Notes: a model not told the origin generated them from the sequence alone. A DNA stretch of 64,000 nt from Prosthecobacter fusiformis (GCF_004364345.1 NZ_SOCA01000008.1:62001-126000), one strand, 5' to 3'; shown: positions 1 to 9,587, counted from the first letter of the stretch. Translations and numbers: made by a program.

Positions 1-586
1 CCAGGCCGATGCGCTGATAGCCCCTGGCCCGCAGTTCCCTCACGGCCAATTGAATACCCAGATTCATGTTACCCGCCGCACGGTGGAGCGACGGATTCGT
101 CAGCCCGAAACCAAAGGTCGCCGCCGCAAAGGGCGTGTAATCAAGCTGCGCGCACAGCATCTGGGATGACTGGGGGGAAACGATAATCCCCTCGATCCCC
201 CGCGCCCGCAGGATGCTGCCCAGCCGCACAGCATCCAGCCCATCGCGGCCTAACCAAAATTCCTCCGCGTGATAGCCATGCTGCTCCGCACGCCTGCGGA
301 TGGCCTCAATCGGCACATACTGATACACCGTCTTTTGCAGCGCATCCTCCGGCACGGTCTCACGAATGACCGCGATGACCGCACGTACACGGGATTTCTT
401 CCGCCCGCGCACCATCGTCATCATGCGCGCCAGATGCGGATCCGGCTGATACCCCAGCGCCTCAATGGCCTGCTGCACCCGCTCACGTGTCGCCGCCGAG
501 ACACGCGGCGAGTGGTGCATCACCCGGGAGACCGTCATCGACGAGACGCCTGCCGCCTGGGCGATTTGCTGGAGGGTGACCGACAT
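1..586 (-). CDS. LacI/GalR family transcriptional regulator (C-terminus off the window)
   Basis: DNA-binding repressor/activator that responds to a sugar ligand. The reverse-strand frame opens at 586 with MSVTLQQIAQAAGVSSMTVS, the classical LacI helix-turn-helix, followed by the hinge (ALGYQPDP, about residues 47-54) and the start of a periplasmic-binding-type sensor domain. The frame stays open to base 1, so about 195 residues are visible and the rest of the sensor is missing. It starts 24 bp after the stop of the sialidase-esterase gene on the same strand, so it may regulate that gene or a sugar locus to the left. The family is clear; the ligand cannot be told. Confidence 0.93.
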   Translation of the reverse strand, partial: MSVTLQQIAQAAGVSSMTVSRVMHHSPRVSAATRERVQQAIEALGYQPDPHLARMMTMVRGRKKSRVRAVIAVIRETVPEDALQKTVYQYVPIEAIRRRAEQHGYHAEEFWLGRDGLDAVRLGSILRARGIEGIIVSPQSSQMLCAQLDYTPFAAATFGFGLTNPSLHRAAGNMNLGIQLAVRELRARGYQRIGL

Positions 587-599
587 GTGCCACGCACTA

Positions 600-612
600 A
601 GCGCAAAGCGCT
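600..612. promoter_or_regulatory. Short palindrome between the sialidase stop and the lacI-type start
   Basis: AGCGC-AAA-GCGCT is a perfect inverted repeat lying 14 bp upstream of the LacI-type start and overlapping the stop codon of the upstream gene. AAGCGC half sites are common in LacI-family operators, so autoregulation is possible. It has an odd-length centre rather than the usual central CG, so this is a weak call. Confidence 0.25.
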
Positions 613-2527
613 ACTTCTGCAAAAGCTTCATCGCCTCCGCATAGCGCACCCCAAAAGTCCTCAAGGATGGAGTATCAAAGTGGACTTTATCCCCCTTGTC
701 CTTCAGCCCTGTGGATTCCACCACCGCCGTCTTAGCCACCCGTGACGGGATGGAGGCGATCTGTTCATTCACCAGCGGCCAGTAGCAGGGCGTCTGAGTC
801 TTCGTTTCCATCGCCAGGAATTCTCCCAGCTTGCCTGCCACAAAAGGCACTTCCCCGGCACCCAGGTCCGCACGCAGATCCACGATCATCTTGGCCAGCC
901 GGTCCGCATAGGATTTGGATTTTCCCTCATCCCCGGAATCCCCTTCCCCCTGGTGCCACAGGATGCCCTTCAGTGTACCGTCCTTCATGGCCAGCCGTGC
1001 CCGCTCCAGAGCTTGGGCATACAGATCACCGCCTTTTACCCATCGCTCCAGCGGCGTCCCGCCCACCGCGCACGGGATGACGCCCACGGTCACACCACGA
1101 TTCGCATCCGCCATTTCGCGGGCAAAGCTCATGCCCAGCCCGGCACCCACAGCCGCCGGTTTGTCATAATGCAAAGGCTCCACTCCATAAGTCCACTTAT
1201 TGTTAGGCGAGAACTTCAACACCCGCAGCTTGGACACGCTTTTCTCCGTATCCAGCAGCCCGCGCCCGGCCATGTTGGACTGGCCGATGAGCAAATACAG
1301 ATCCAGCTTCTCCTTCGGCGGCAGCTTGGTCGCCAGGTCATTTTCAGTCCGAATGTCCGAATGATTTCCATAGCCCAGGGCCCGGCTCACCAGCAACCGC
1401 TGGGCCGACCCTGCGGAGGTAATCTTGCCTGCACGGATGTCGGCCTCACTGATGATGGCCACCAGCACCTCCTTCTCCCCCGCATTGTAGCGGCCATGAT
1501 CATAGGTGATGTAGATGCGTCCGTCCGGGGCCTGGATCGCATCCGGATAGGACACGCTGCTGCGCTCATCCACCATCACCTTGTGCGGCCAGGTGCGCCC
1601 TTCATCATCGGAAAGCCAGGCCATCAAGCGCGTACGGGGATAGGCCCCATTTTCGTTCTTCTTCGCATCGTGATAGATGAGCATGAAAGCTCCAGAGGCC
1701 AGCTTCATCATGCAGGCACGTGTGGACGGCCCTTCATAGGCAGGCATCGCGATGGCATCCGACCAGGTTTTCCCACCATCCGTGGAGGTGCTTTCATAGA
1801 GGCCTTTCGTGGTGCGGATGACTGTCCAGATACTGCCATCCTTGCGCTGGGCCAGGGTGGCCTCACTGAAGTTACGCAGGTCTTCCGGGATGCTGGTACC
1901 GCCGTGCCACTCCCAGGTCTCACCTTCATTGCTGCTCAGCAGAGTGCATGTCTCCGGCCTTCCCGCCTGATTGCCCATCAGGAAAAACGGTGCCAGCCAA
2001 CCGCCGCCAGCTCTCACGATCGGCTTGCCAAAAAGAATCCCGTCTTCAGCCACCAAAAACGGCTCGGACCACGTCGGCTTGGCACTATCCGGGTCATCAC
2101 AGCGGATCGCACAAGTCCCACGAATGGTCGGGCTTGTCTCAGTCTTTGCGGTGAGCTGGTTGTAAAAAACCCACAGGCGACCTTTCGGGTCCACCCAGGG
2201 AATGGGATCGCCGATCTTCGTGCCCTTGTTCCCTTCGATGGCCACCACCGGCTTGGACCAATGTTTGCCATCATCGCCACTCGTGGCCACCAGCGCATAG
2301 TTTCCGATGGCCCCCTCCCCTTCATCCCCGCTGTACCATGTCACCCACAGACGCCCCTTCGGTGCCCGCTCGATCCCCGGTATCCCCTGCCAGACGCGCG
2401 ACACATCATCGTATCCTTTTCCAGGATTGAGCAGGACATTGGCCTGCGGGAAAGCAGGTGCCTGAGCTGAAACGGCGGAAACGCTTGAAACGGATAAAAC
2501 AGCAGCCAGTAAAAAACGACACATCAT
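611..2527 (-). CDS. Secreted sialidase fused to SGNH/sialate O-acetylesterase-type domain
   Basis: Bifunctional exported glycan-degrading enzyme of about 638 residues. From the ATG at 2527 (MMCRFLLAAVL...) there is a signal peptide ending near SAQA; an upstream ATG at 2557 would place ten charged residues before it. Residues about 30-390 form a sialidase-type beta-propeller with four Asp-box motifs (SGDDGKHW, SSNEGETW, STDGGKTW, SDDEGRTW) and a GIPGIERAPKG segment like the FRIP motif. From about residue 410 a second domain opens with LLIGQSNMAGRG and later carries GILWHQGEGDS, the blocks of the SASA/DUF303 esterase family. The combination suggests removal of O-acetyl groups and then sialic acid (or another nonulosonic acid) from host or algal glycans. 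A LacI-type gene follows on the same strand. Confidence 0.9.
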   Translation of the reverse strand: MMCRFLLAAVLSVSSVSAVSAQAPAFPQANVLLNPGKGYDDVSRVWQGIPGIERAPKGRLWVTWYSGDEGEGAIGNYALVATSGDDGKHWSKPVVAIEGNKGTKIGDPIPWVDPKGRLWVFYNQLTAKTETSPTIRGTCAIRCDDPDSAKPTWSEPFLVAEDGILFGKPIVRAGGGWLAPFFLMGNQAGRPETCTLLSSNEGETWEWHGGTSIPEDLRNFSEATLAQRKDGSIWTVIRTTKGLYESTSTDGGKTWSDAIAMPAYEGPSTRACMMKLASGAFMLIYHDAKKNENGAYPRTRLMAWLSDDEGRTWPHKVMVDERSSVSYPDAIQAPDGRIYITYDHGRYNAGEKEVLVAIISEADIRAGKITSAGSAQRLLVSRALGYGNHSDIRTENDLATKLPPKEKLDLYLLIGQSNMAGRGLLDTEKSVSKLRVLKFSPNNKWTYGVEPLHYDKPAAVGAGLGMSFAREMADANRGVTVGVIPCAVGGTPLERWVKGGDLYAQALERARLAMKDGTLKGILWHQGEGDSGDEGKSKSYADRLAKMIVDLRADLGAGEVPFVAGKLGEFLAMETKTQTPCYWPLVNEQIASIPSRVAKTAVVESTGLKDKGDKVHFDTPSLRTFGVRYAEAMKLLQK

Positions 2528-2629
2528 GGGTTTATCAAAACGGCCCCTCCCCGCCATTTCAAACAGCTATCTTCAGGGAATCCAGAGCCGCGCTTTGACA
2601 TCCGGGGCTGTCCCGCCACTCTTAACCCC

Positions 2630-3742
2630 ATGTCCGATCCCGCCCCCCTCCTGCGCACACCCCTTTATGACAGCCATGTCGCCCTGGGCGGGAAAGTCAT
2701 CCCCTTTGCCGGTTGGGAGATGCCCGTGCAATACACCGGCATCGTCCAGGAACACCACGCCGTGCGCAAAGCCGCAGGCGTCTTTGACATCTCCCACATG
2801 GGCCAGTTCATCGTCAGCGGCAGCGATGCCCTGGTTTTCCTCAATCGCGCCCTGACCAATGACGTATCCAAATTGGAGATCGGCCAGGGCCAATACACGC
2901 TCCTGCTCAATGACCAGGGAGGCATCATCGATGACCTCATTCTCTACCGCATCACCGCCACGGAATTCTTCCTCGTCGTCAATGCCAGCATGATCCAGCA
3001 AGACTGGGCGCAGTTTCAAAGCCTGCTCACCGAGGCTGACGATGTCCAGATGGCCAATCTCAGCGATGCCACCGGCGGTCTCGCCATCCAGGGTCCCCGC
3101 AGCCGCGCCGTGTTTGAAAAAGTCTTTGGCCAGGAAGCCATCTTCCCGCCGCATAACAGCATCTTCGTCTCCGCAGGGGACGCCGGTTCCATGTGGCTGT
3201 GCGGCACTGGCTATACCGGTGAGGAAGGCTTCGAATTCTTCATGCCCGCCGCCATTGCCGTGGAATGGTTCGACCGCTTCGTGGCCGCTGTCCGTGAAGA
3301 AGGCGGCCAGCCCTGCGGCCTCGGTGCCCGCGATACCCTGCGCCTGGAAATGGGCTACCCACTGAATGGCAACGACCTCTTTCCTGACAAGACCCCACTG
3401 CAAGCCGGACTCGGTTTCTTCGTCGCCCTGGATAAAGAAGACTTCGTTGGCAAAGCCGCCCTCCTCGCCCAAAAAGCCACCGGCTTGCCCAGCAAGCTCA
3501 CCGCCTTCAAAATGACCGGCACCGCCCCGCCACCCCGCCCCCATTACCCCGTCCTTTTCGATGGAAAAGTGATCGGCGAAGTCGCCAGCGGCACCCAATC
3601 CCCCAGCCTCAGCTGCGGCATCGCCATGGCCTACCTGCCCCTGGAGGCGACTAAAATCGGAACCTCGATTGAAGTGGAAATTCGAGGGAGAATGTTCCCG
3701 GCAGAGGTCGTGAAGAAGCCGTTTTGGAAGAAGGAAGGCTGA
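2630..3742 (+). CDS. gcvT: Aminomethyltransferase, glycine cleavage system T protein
   Basis: T-protein of the glycine cleavage system, which transfers the aminomethyl carbon from the H-protein to tetrahydrofolate. The 370 residues match the usual bacterial length. Recognisable blocks are the N-terminal LLRTPLYDSHVALGGKVIPF and GWEMPVQY, the ISHMGQF strand, GLAIQGPRS, TGYTGEEGFEFF and the folate-site region LRLEMGYPLNGNDL. The C-terminal beta-barrel ends in GRMFPAEVVKKPFWKKEG. No gcvH or gcvP lies beside it; a small lipoprotein gene starts 6 bp downstream instead. The promoter probably lies in the 100-bp divergent gap shared with the sialidase gene. Confidence 0.95.
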   Translation: MSDPAPLLRTPLYDSHVALGGKVIPFAGWEMPVQYTGIVQEHHAVRKAAGVFDISHMGQFIVSGSDALVFLNRALTNDVSKLEIGQGQYTLLLNDQGGIIDDLILYRITATEFFLVVNASMIQQDWAQFQSLLTEADDVQMANLSDATGGLAIQGPRSRAVFEKVFGQEAIFPPHNSIFVSAGDAGSMWLCGTGYTGEEGFEFFMPAAIAVEWFDRFVAAVREEGGQPCGLGARDTLRLEMGYPLNGNDLFPDKTPLQAGLGFFVALDKEDFVGKAALLAQKATGLPSKLTAFKMTGTAPPPRPHYPVLFDGKVIGEVASGTQSPSLSCGIAMAYLPLEATKIGTSIEVEIRGRMFPAEVVKKPFWKKEG

Positions 3743-3748
3743 CTCTCC

Positions 3749-4165
3749 ATGAAATTTGCTGCTCGCCACTGGCTGTTAAAAGGGTTGGCCCTATTGGCAT
3801 GCACTAGCTTCCTTACAGGATGCGGTTTTGTTCACGATGAAGTAGTTACCGGCCCATACCGTCTGGTCGCCGTTGATATCGATGCCGATATGAGTCTTTG
3901 CTATTCACTTGGTAACGATGCGATTGGTCGTGTGAATGAGACTGTTTTTGCCGTTGGCTGGAATGACACTTATGTAGTGGCTAAGCAACACCCGGACAAT
4001 GACCGAAAAATTACTCATTATTATTTTATTGAGCGGTCAAAAGACGGTCCGTACGTTGACCCTCCAGAATGTGTGACAGGTCCCCTGACGGAGATGGAAT
4101 TTCGTCAAAAGCAGCAAGAATTGAATTTGCCTGCTTTCTCTCGAACTATTTCATCTCTTGAATGA
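3749..4165 (+). CDS. Small putative lipoprotein, unknown function
   Basis: 138 residues. The N-terminus has a positively charged start, a hydrophobic core and a lipobox (FLTGC, Cys about residue 25), so it should be a lipid-anchored envelope protein. The mature part (VTGPYRLVAVDIDADMSLCY...) has no domain I can name. It sits 6 bp after gcvT and is probably co-transcribed with it. Its base composition looks clearly less GC-rich than gcvT and the following pyrophosphatase gene, which hints at a separate origin. The coding call is supported by the lipobox and tight spacing. Confidence 0.75.
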   Translation: MKFAARHWLLKGLALLACTSFLTGCGFVHDEVVTGPYRLVAVDIDADMSLCYSLGNDAIGRVNETVFAVGWNDTYVVAKQHPDNDRKITHYYFIERSKDGPYVDPPECVTGPLTEMEFRQKQQELNLPAFSRTISSLE

Positions 4166-4222
4166 CTGAAAACAGCCCCATCTCAGTCTAGTATTGCCAT
4201 TCATCTTTCTCCGCCAGCCCCC

Positions 4223-5896
4223 ATGTCCGACCCCATCTACGTCATCGGCCACCGCAATCCTGATACGGACGCGATTTGCGCGGCCATTGGTTATGCGTCT
4301 TATCTTCGCTTGGTACGGGAGGATGAAGTCATCGCCGCCTGCTGTGGGGAGATCAATGCCCGCACGAACTGGGTGCTCAGGCTGGCCGGTGCGGAGGCAC
4401 CCAAGCTGCTGCTGGACGTGCGCCCCACGGCTGCCATCGTCTGCCGCCGCGATGTCCTCACCGCCTCTTCGGATGAGACCTTCCTTTCCGTCTATCGCAA
4501 GATGCTGGAGAACAATTTCCGCTCCATTCCGGTGGTGAATGCGGATCACAAGCTCATCGGCATGCCCACCATCCAGGAGATGGCGCAGCTTTTCCTCCCT
4601 AGCGAATCCAATCACAAAGCCGCCAACCGCGAAGTCCGCACCAGTGTCAAAAACATGGTCATCGCCCTCGGCGGCACCTTGATCGGCGATACCACCCAGG
4701 TGGAAGCCGTAGAGGACCTCATCCTCGTCGTCGCAGCCTCCAGTGAGGAAACCTCCCGCGACCGCGCCAAGCAGTTCCCCCCCCGCCAGCTCGTCCTCGT
4801 CACCGGCGACCGCCCGGAGATTCACACCCTGGCGCTGGAGCTGGGCGTGCGCTGCCTCGTCGTCACTGGTGGCTTCATGCCGCAGGAGAGCCTGCTCCAG
4901 GAGGCCAAAGAAAAAGGCATCTGCGTCATCGTCGCCCCGCAGGATACGGCCAGCGCCTCGCAGCTCATCCGCTTCTCCCGTCCCATCGGCGAGGCCGCCC
5001 ATGAGTACCTTTCCTTCACCTCCCGCACCCCTTTGCGTGAGATCATCCATGTGGTGCAAAATTCGCATCAACCTCTCTTCCCCGTCATTGATGAGGAAAC
5101 GGGCAGCCTCCAGGGCGTGTTCTCCAAGTCCGACCTCGTGGAAGTCCCGCGCACCAAGCTCGTCCTCGTGGACCACAACGAATTCAGCCAGGCCGTGGCC
5201 GGGGCCGATGAAGCGGAAATCATCGAAGTTATCGACCATCACCGCCTCAGCGGCAACCTGCGCACCAAGGAGCCCGTGCGTTTCATCAATGAACCCGTCG
5301 GCAGCACCAGCACCATCGTCGGCATCATGTACCGCATGCGCAGCATGACACCGGACAAGTCCACCGCCATCTGCCTCTGCGCCGGTTTGATCTCGGATAC
5401 GCTCAACCTCACCAGCCCCACCACCACGAATACCGACCGCGAAATCCTCGCCTGGCTGGCCGGGGTCGGCGGCATTGATGCAGCCCAGTTTGTGAAGGAC
5501 TTCTTCGCCGCTGGCTCCCTCCTGCGCGAGGCCACCCCCGCCCGTGCCATCGAGGGTGACCGCAAGGTCTTCGAGGAAAACGGCTGGCGCATCAGCATCA
5601 GCCAGATCGAGGAAATGGGCCTGGACGAATTCTGGAAAAAACAGGCCGAGCTCCACGCCGCCCTCGTCTCCCTCTGCGCCGCGCACAATCTCCACTTTGC
5701 CTGTCTCATGGTCACCGATATCACCGCCCATCACAGCGTGCTCTTGGTCGCCGGAGATAAGCGTGTGGAAACCGCTATTGACGTGGATTACCACGAGCGC
5801 AGCCCACAGATCTATGACATGCCCGGCGTCGTCAGCCGCAAGAAGCAGCTCTTCCCCTACCTGAGCAACCTCGTCGGCAAACTCACCCCTCCTTGA
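4223..5896 (+). CDS. ppaC: Manganese-dependent (family II) inorganic pyrophosphatase with CBS-DRTGG insert
   Basis: Hydrolyses pyrophosphate to phosphate in the cytoplasm. The DHH-superfamily signature GHRNPDTDAICAAIGYA is at residues about 8-24, with further metal ligands in LVDHNEFSQ and VIDHH; the DHHA2 domain forms the C-terminus. At 557 residues it is much longer than the roughly 310 of the basic enzyme because two CBS motifs and a DRTGG-like segment interrupt the DHH domain (roughly residues 65-310). In characterised relatives the CBS module binds adenine nucleotides and regulates activity. It stands alone, convergent with the MMPL gene. Confidence 0.93.
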   Translation: MSDPIYVIGHRNPDTDAICAAIGYASYLRLVREDEVIAACCGEINARTNWVLRLAGAEAPKLLLDVRPTAAIVCRRDVLTASSDETFLSVYRKMLENNFRSIPVVNADHKLIGMPTIQEMAQLFLPSESNHKAANREVRTSVKNMVIALGGTLIGDTTQVEAVEDLILVVAASSEETSRDRAKQFPPRQLVLVTGDRPEIHTLALELGVRCLVVTGGFMPQESLLQEAKEKGICVIVAPQDTASASQLIRFSRPIGEAAHEYLSFTSRTPLREIIHVVQNSHQPLFPVIDEETGSLQGVFSKSDLVEVPRTKLVLVDHNEFSQAVAGADEAEIIEVIDHHRLSGNLRTKEPVRFINEPVGSTSTIVGIMYRMRSMTPDKSTAICLCAGLISDTLNLTSPTTTNTDREILAWLAGVGGIDAAQFVKDFFAAGSLLREATPARAIEGDRKVFEENGWRISISQIEEMGLDEFWKKQAELHAALVSLCAAHNLHFACLMVTDITAHHSVLLVAGDKRVETAIDVDYHERSPQIYDMPGVVSRKKQLFPYLSNLVGKLTPP

Positions 5897-5939
5897 GGTT
5901 AGGCCTGCATTCCCGCCACCAGTTGCCCTGCTGAAGAAC

Positions 5940-8339
5940 TCACTTCGCCCGTAACCACGAGCGCCAGTGCGGCAGCAGCCATAGCACGATCAAAAGGATC
6001 CACAGCGTCCCTACACAGCAGGCCAGCCCCAGGCTGGAAATGCCACGGTTACCCGCAAAGAAGAGGCTGGAAAATCCGATGACCGTGGTCATGCCGGAAA
6101 AGAACACCGCTTTCCCCGTCGTCGCCTGCACATGGCGGATGTCATTGCCCGTGCGTTTGAGCGAAAGCAGGATGTGGATGCCATAGTCAATGCCCGTGCC
6201 TAGCAGCAGCGGGATAGCCGCCAGGCTGGCCAGGTTCCATCCCAGGTTCAGCAGGCTCATCGTCGCCGCCAGCGCCCCCAGGCCACCGCCTAGCAGCAGC
6301 ACTGAAAGCAGCAAATCCTTCACACTGCGGAAGGTGATCAGCAGCGTCAGACTGATAAGACCCAGGATGGGTAAAAGCTGCTGGTTCAGGTCATGCTGCA
6401 CCAGGGTGGACAGCGCCCCGCCCAGCGTCTCCCATCCCGCCACCCAGGCCCCCGTCTCCGGCGTCAGCAGCCGCTGCACCTCCGCCAGTTTCGCCCGGTC
6501 CGGCAGCCCCGGTTTACCTGCTAGGCTGATGGAGGCCAGCGCCACTCCCTGGCCCTTGTCCATGTCCGCATTCTCAGCACGCGCACCCGTCGCCAGCAGT
6601 CGGCCCAGCACCGGAGCCGCCGCCGCATTCGCCTCATCCTGCGGCCAGGGACCCGCCAGTGCAGGCTTCCACACCCCGCAGACACCGCGCAGCAGTCCCA
6701 CCGCTGCTTCCGCAAAACCCGCCGCATCCACTTCCTTCTCCAGCCTCGGCTGCTCCGCCAGCAGCCACTCGATGAACTCCCGGTTCGCCACCTGCGCCGC
6801 CGGATCGCCGATCAGCAGCGTCGGCATCGCCTGCCGAATCAGCAGCCCTTCTTTCACCGCCGCATCCAGCTTCACGGACAGGCTTTCCACACGGTCACGC
6901 AATTGGTTAGCCGGACCCGTGATCAGGATCGGCAGGCTCGCTTCATTCAGTTGCCCCAGCCGGTCTTGCATCCATTGCAGCGTATCCATCGCCTCACTGT
7001 TTGTCGGCCTCAGAGACTCCGCACTCGTCTGAAACTTCGGCAGACCCACCAGGGCAAACACCGTCGCCATCCCGCCAAAGAGCAGCACCGTCGCCACCAC
7101 CGCCAGCCCATGCCGCGCAGGCGGGCCTGTCGTCACCACCACCGTGTTTGGTGGCTGCTTGCCTGCGGTAAATTTCGGCGCAAAGGCCAGCATCACCCCC
7201 AGCCCCACCAGCACCCCCAGCGCCACCAGCAGCCCCAGCTCCGCCAGCCCCGGCAGCCCGCTAAAAATCAGCGAGAGAAACACCGTCGCCGTCGTGCAGG
7301 CTCCCGCCACGATACCCGGTGCCGCCAGCCTGCGCAGCCCTTTGGAATCCAGCTCCGGATGCTGCCGCGCCTCCTGGATGATCAGCACCGCATAGTCCAC
7401 AATGATCCCCAGCACGATTGCTGCAAAACCCAGGCTCATGATCGAAAGACTGCCCACCAGCAGCCCGCCCGCCCCCAGCGTCAGCACCATGCTCAGCATC
7501 AGCAGACCCTGGATCCACAGCAGCGGTTTCAGCCGCCGGAACATCGCCCAAAACAGCAGTGTGATCAGCACCTCCGTGATGCCGATCGTGCTCGACATAT
7601 CCTTCTCGATCCCCGCGCCGATCTCCGCCTGGAAAGCCGGCTCACCCGTGTAGCGCAGCGTCAGCTTTCGCTCTCCCCGCCACTCCGCGATCTCCGCCTT
7701 CACCTGCTTCAGCCACGCCTCCGCCGCCTTATAGTTTCCCACCCCCGTCGCAGGCGTCACCAGCAACAGGCGGAACCGCCCATCCTCAGACACCAGGCCA
7801 AACATCGATCCCTCCAGCGCACTCATGGCCGAGGCATCCAGCCCATCCAGCAGCCCCAGCGGATCATAAGATGCCCGCTGCACCTTCTCCGCATCCAGCG
7901 AGTTCGCCACCGCCTGGAGGGATTGTTGCAGCTTCACCTTCGCTCCCTCGCCCTCCAGCCTTTCACGCACCACCTTCAGCTCCGCCGGGTCCGTGTTTTG
8001 CAGTGCCCAGGCCATCAGCGCCGCGCCGGACTGCGCCTGCTGTTCCATCGGCTGGGCCCACCGCACCTCCTTCACCAGATCCGTCCGCTTCTGCAGCCTC
8101 TCCACCAGCGTCGTCATCGCTTCTTCGGATTCAAACTCATCCTCCGCCTCCAGCGCGATCAACAGATCACTCCCCCCCGCAAACCCGTCCCGCAGCAGCT
8201 TCAGCGCCTTCACCTCCGGCACCTCCCCCGGCAACGTCGCCAAGATATCCGTCTCCAGTTTCAGCCGGATCATCCCCGCAATGAAAAGAGGCAGGATCAA
8301 CAGCCCAATGAACCAAGGTTTCGAAAAAAGCGCGCGCAT
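5940..8339 (-). CDS. RND/MMPL-family exporter
   Basis: Inner-membrane transporter of 799 residues with the RND two-fold layout: an N-terminal membrane anchor (ALFSKPWFIGLLILPLFIAG), a large periplasmic loop, a bundle of about five hydrophobic segments including the VLGIIVDYAVLIIQEAR block, then a second loop and a second bundle with LLLGTGIDYGIHILLSLKRT. The paired small-residue/Asp-Tyr motifs are typical of MMPL proteins that move lipids, carotenoids or hopanoids. No outer-membrane or fusion partner is adjacent, so it may act alone. The substrate is unknown. The ATG at 8339 begins MRALFSKPW directly before the first membrane segment. Confidence 0.88.
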   Translation of the reverse strand: MRALFSKPWFIGLLILPLFIAGMIRLKLETDILATLPGEVPEVKALKLLRDGFAGGSDLLIALEAEDEFESEEAMTTLVERLQKRTDLVKEVRWAQPMEQQAQSGAALMAWALQNTDPAELKVVRERLEGEGAKVKLQQSLQAVANSLDAEKVQRASYDPLGLLDGLDASAMSALEGSMFGLVSEDGRFRLLLVTPATGVGNYKAAEAWLKQVKAEIAEWRGERKLTLRYTGEPAFQAEIGAGIEKDMSSTIGITEVLITLLFWAMFRRLKPLLWIQGLLMLSMVLTLGAGGLLVGSLSIMSLGFAAIVLGIIVDYAVLIIQEARQHPELDSKGLRRLAAPGIVAGACTTATVFLSLIFSGLPGLAELGLLVALGVLVGLGVMLAFAPKFTAGKQPPNTVVVTTGPPARHGLAVVATVLLFGGMATVFALVGLPKFQTSAESLRPTNSEAMDTLQWMQDRLGQLNEASLPILITGPANQLRDRVESLSVKLDAAVKEGLLIRQAMPTLLIGDPAAQVANREFIEWLLAEQPRLEKEVDAAGFAEAAVGLLRGVCGVWKPALAGPWPQDEANAAAAPVLGRLLATGARAENADMDKGQGVALASISLAGKPGLPDRAKLAEVQRLLTPETGAWVAGWETLGGALSTLVQHDLNQQLLPILGLISLTLLITFRSVKDLLLSVLLLGGGLGALAATMSLLNLGWNLASLAAIPLLLGTGIDYGIHILLSLKRTGNDIRHVQATTGKAVFFSGMTTVIGFSSLFFAGNRGISSLGLACCVGTLWILLIVLWLLPHWRSWLRAK

Positions 8340-8708
8340 GAAGTGAAGCCCCTATCAAACGACCACCTCCCCCATCTGCAAAGCATCATTTTCGCTGCTA
8401 TCCACGTGGCCACATTCTTTTTATAGCCATCTGACATGGGCCGACCAGAAGCTCATCCAGCATACCAAAAAGAAATAATTCCCCCTGCTGTTTGAATTTA
8501 TACTCCTATTTTGCCTCGATTGGTGAGTATCTCCCCTCCATCGATATTAAGCATATAACGCACCATTTTTGGATTCACTTAAATATTAGGCACATTTAAT
8601 GCTCCTAATTTATTTATGAGTAATTTGATGCTAAAATTTGATTCGCTTGATCGTATCACGACATTCAAGAGCAGAAATCTAAGTCTAATCTTTAAATAAA
8701 AGATATTT
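8340..8708. other. AT-rich intergenic stretch, 369 bp
   Basis: Starts immediately upstream of the MMPL start and becomes markedly AT-rich from about 8470. I see no open gene and no clear terminator. It presumably holds the promoters for the divergent MMPL gene and the AT-rich gene at 8709. The composition step marks the left edge of a probable acquired segment. Confidence 0.5.
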
Positions 8709-9587
8709 ATGGAAAATACCAAAAAGACAACATCTCTTTTGGAATCCTTCAAAGAAGCTTACCCAAAGTTGCGAAAAACACTTATCTACACACTCATTGT
8801 AGCACTAACCACGTCCGCACTAATTGAAGATCCGAAATACAAAGCAACAGTGCTTTCCATCCTGGGAATTACATTATTATTTCTTCTTTTTGATATTTAC
8901 AATACCCTCACAACTAGACTTGAGAAAATCGAAGAATGCGTAGCGGCCCCAGCCCCGCCACATTTTGATGATTTTCCAGCAGCTTATGATCACCTATATA
9001 AAGCGATCGAAGATGCTCTCGTGGAACGCCCAAGTATTAAAATTCAATTTCTAACGGTTTCAGGAAGCTACTCTTGGCCTTTTCTAGAAGATGCTATTAG
9101 ACGTCTGGACAAGCGCTTTGGTCCAACTAAAGCATTAGATATCACCTTTTGCTTGATACAACCAGACAGCTTCGACACGTGGAAATTATTTAATTGGAAA
9201 GATAAATCTCAAGTTACTATAGCACACATTGAGGAATTTAAACACCGGGCCATTTATTTGCCACGCATTGAATCGGGCAAACTATCAATAAGCACAATAT
9301 TGTTTGATAATATCCCACATTGGCATGGAGTGCTAATAAACGAAACTATTTTGTTTATGGGTAGAACTGAGTGGGAATTCCCTGCCGACGAACAGGATGG
9401 CGCACCTAACTTACTCGTTGGGCAAATAGAGTACAGGAAGTTCCATAAGTCCGATCGATTTGGGGGCGATCAAAGGATCGATAGATTCAAAAACTGGGTC
9501 AAGCGCTATGAGATGCGAAGTAAAGAACTTGAACAGCTAAAAGCAGAACAAACGGAAACAAGTAGCTTACAGTCCGGCAATTCTTGA
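8709..9587 (+). CDS. AT-rich orphan membrane protein with degenerate phospholipase-D-like C-terminus
   Basis: 292 residues, unrecognised overall. Two hydrophobic segments near the N-terminus (LIYTLIVALTTSALI and TVLSILGITLLFLLFDIYNT, residues about 24-70) are followed by a soluble domain. It contains IKIQFLTVSGSYSW and, near residue 210, HWHGVLINETILFMGRTEW. The latter resembles the H-x-K-x-D strand of phospholipase-D-like proteins, but with the Lys replaced and the Asp absent, so it would be catalytically inactive or a different fold. Codon usage and base composition are far more AT-rich than on either side, which suggests recent transfer. There is no partner gene. The coding call is safe; the fold suggestion is speculative. 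Confidence 0.8.
   Translation: MENTKKTTSLLESFKEAYPKLRKTLIYTLIVALTTSALIEDPKYKATVLSILGITLLFLLFDIYNTLTTRLEKIEECVAAPAPPHFDDFPAAYDHLYKAIEDALVERPSIKIQFLTVSGSYSWPFLEDAIRRLDKRFGPTKALDITFCLIQPDSFDTWKLFNWKDKSQVTIAHIEEFKHRAIYLPRIESGKLSISTILFDNIPHWHGVLINETILFMGRTEWEFPADEQDGAPNLLVGQIEYRKFHKSDRFGGDQRIDRFKNWVKRYEMRSKELEQLKAEQTETSSLQSGNS

Noticed and set aside
953-2470. 505-codon plus-strand frame opposite the sialidase-esterase
   Set aside because: A shadow of GC-rich codon bias; the minus strand has Asp boxes and GQSNM in frame.
2573-3769. 398-codon minus-strand frame opposite gcvT
   Set aside because: Antisense shadow; gcvT is unambiguous on the plus strand.
4151-5794. 547-codon minus-strand frame opposite the pyrophosphatase
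   Set aside because: Gly/Asp/His-rich antisense artefact with no motif; the plus strand carries all DHH motifs.
6903-8426. 507-codon plus-strand frame opposite the MMPL exporter
   Set aside because: The peptide is dominated by Gln/Arg/His/Pro; the minus strand encodes a regular RND protein.
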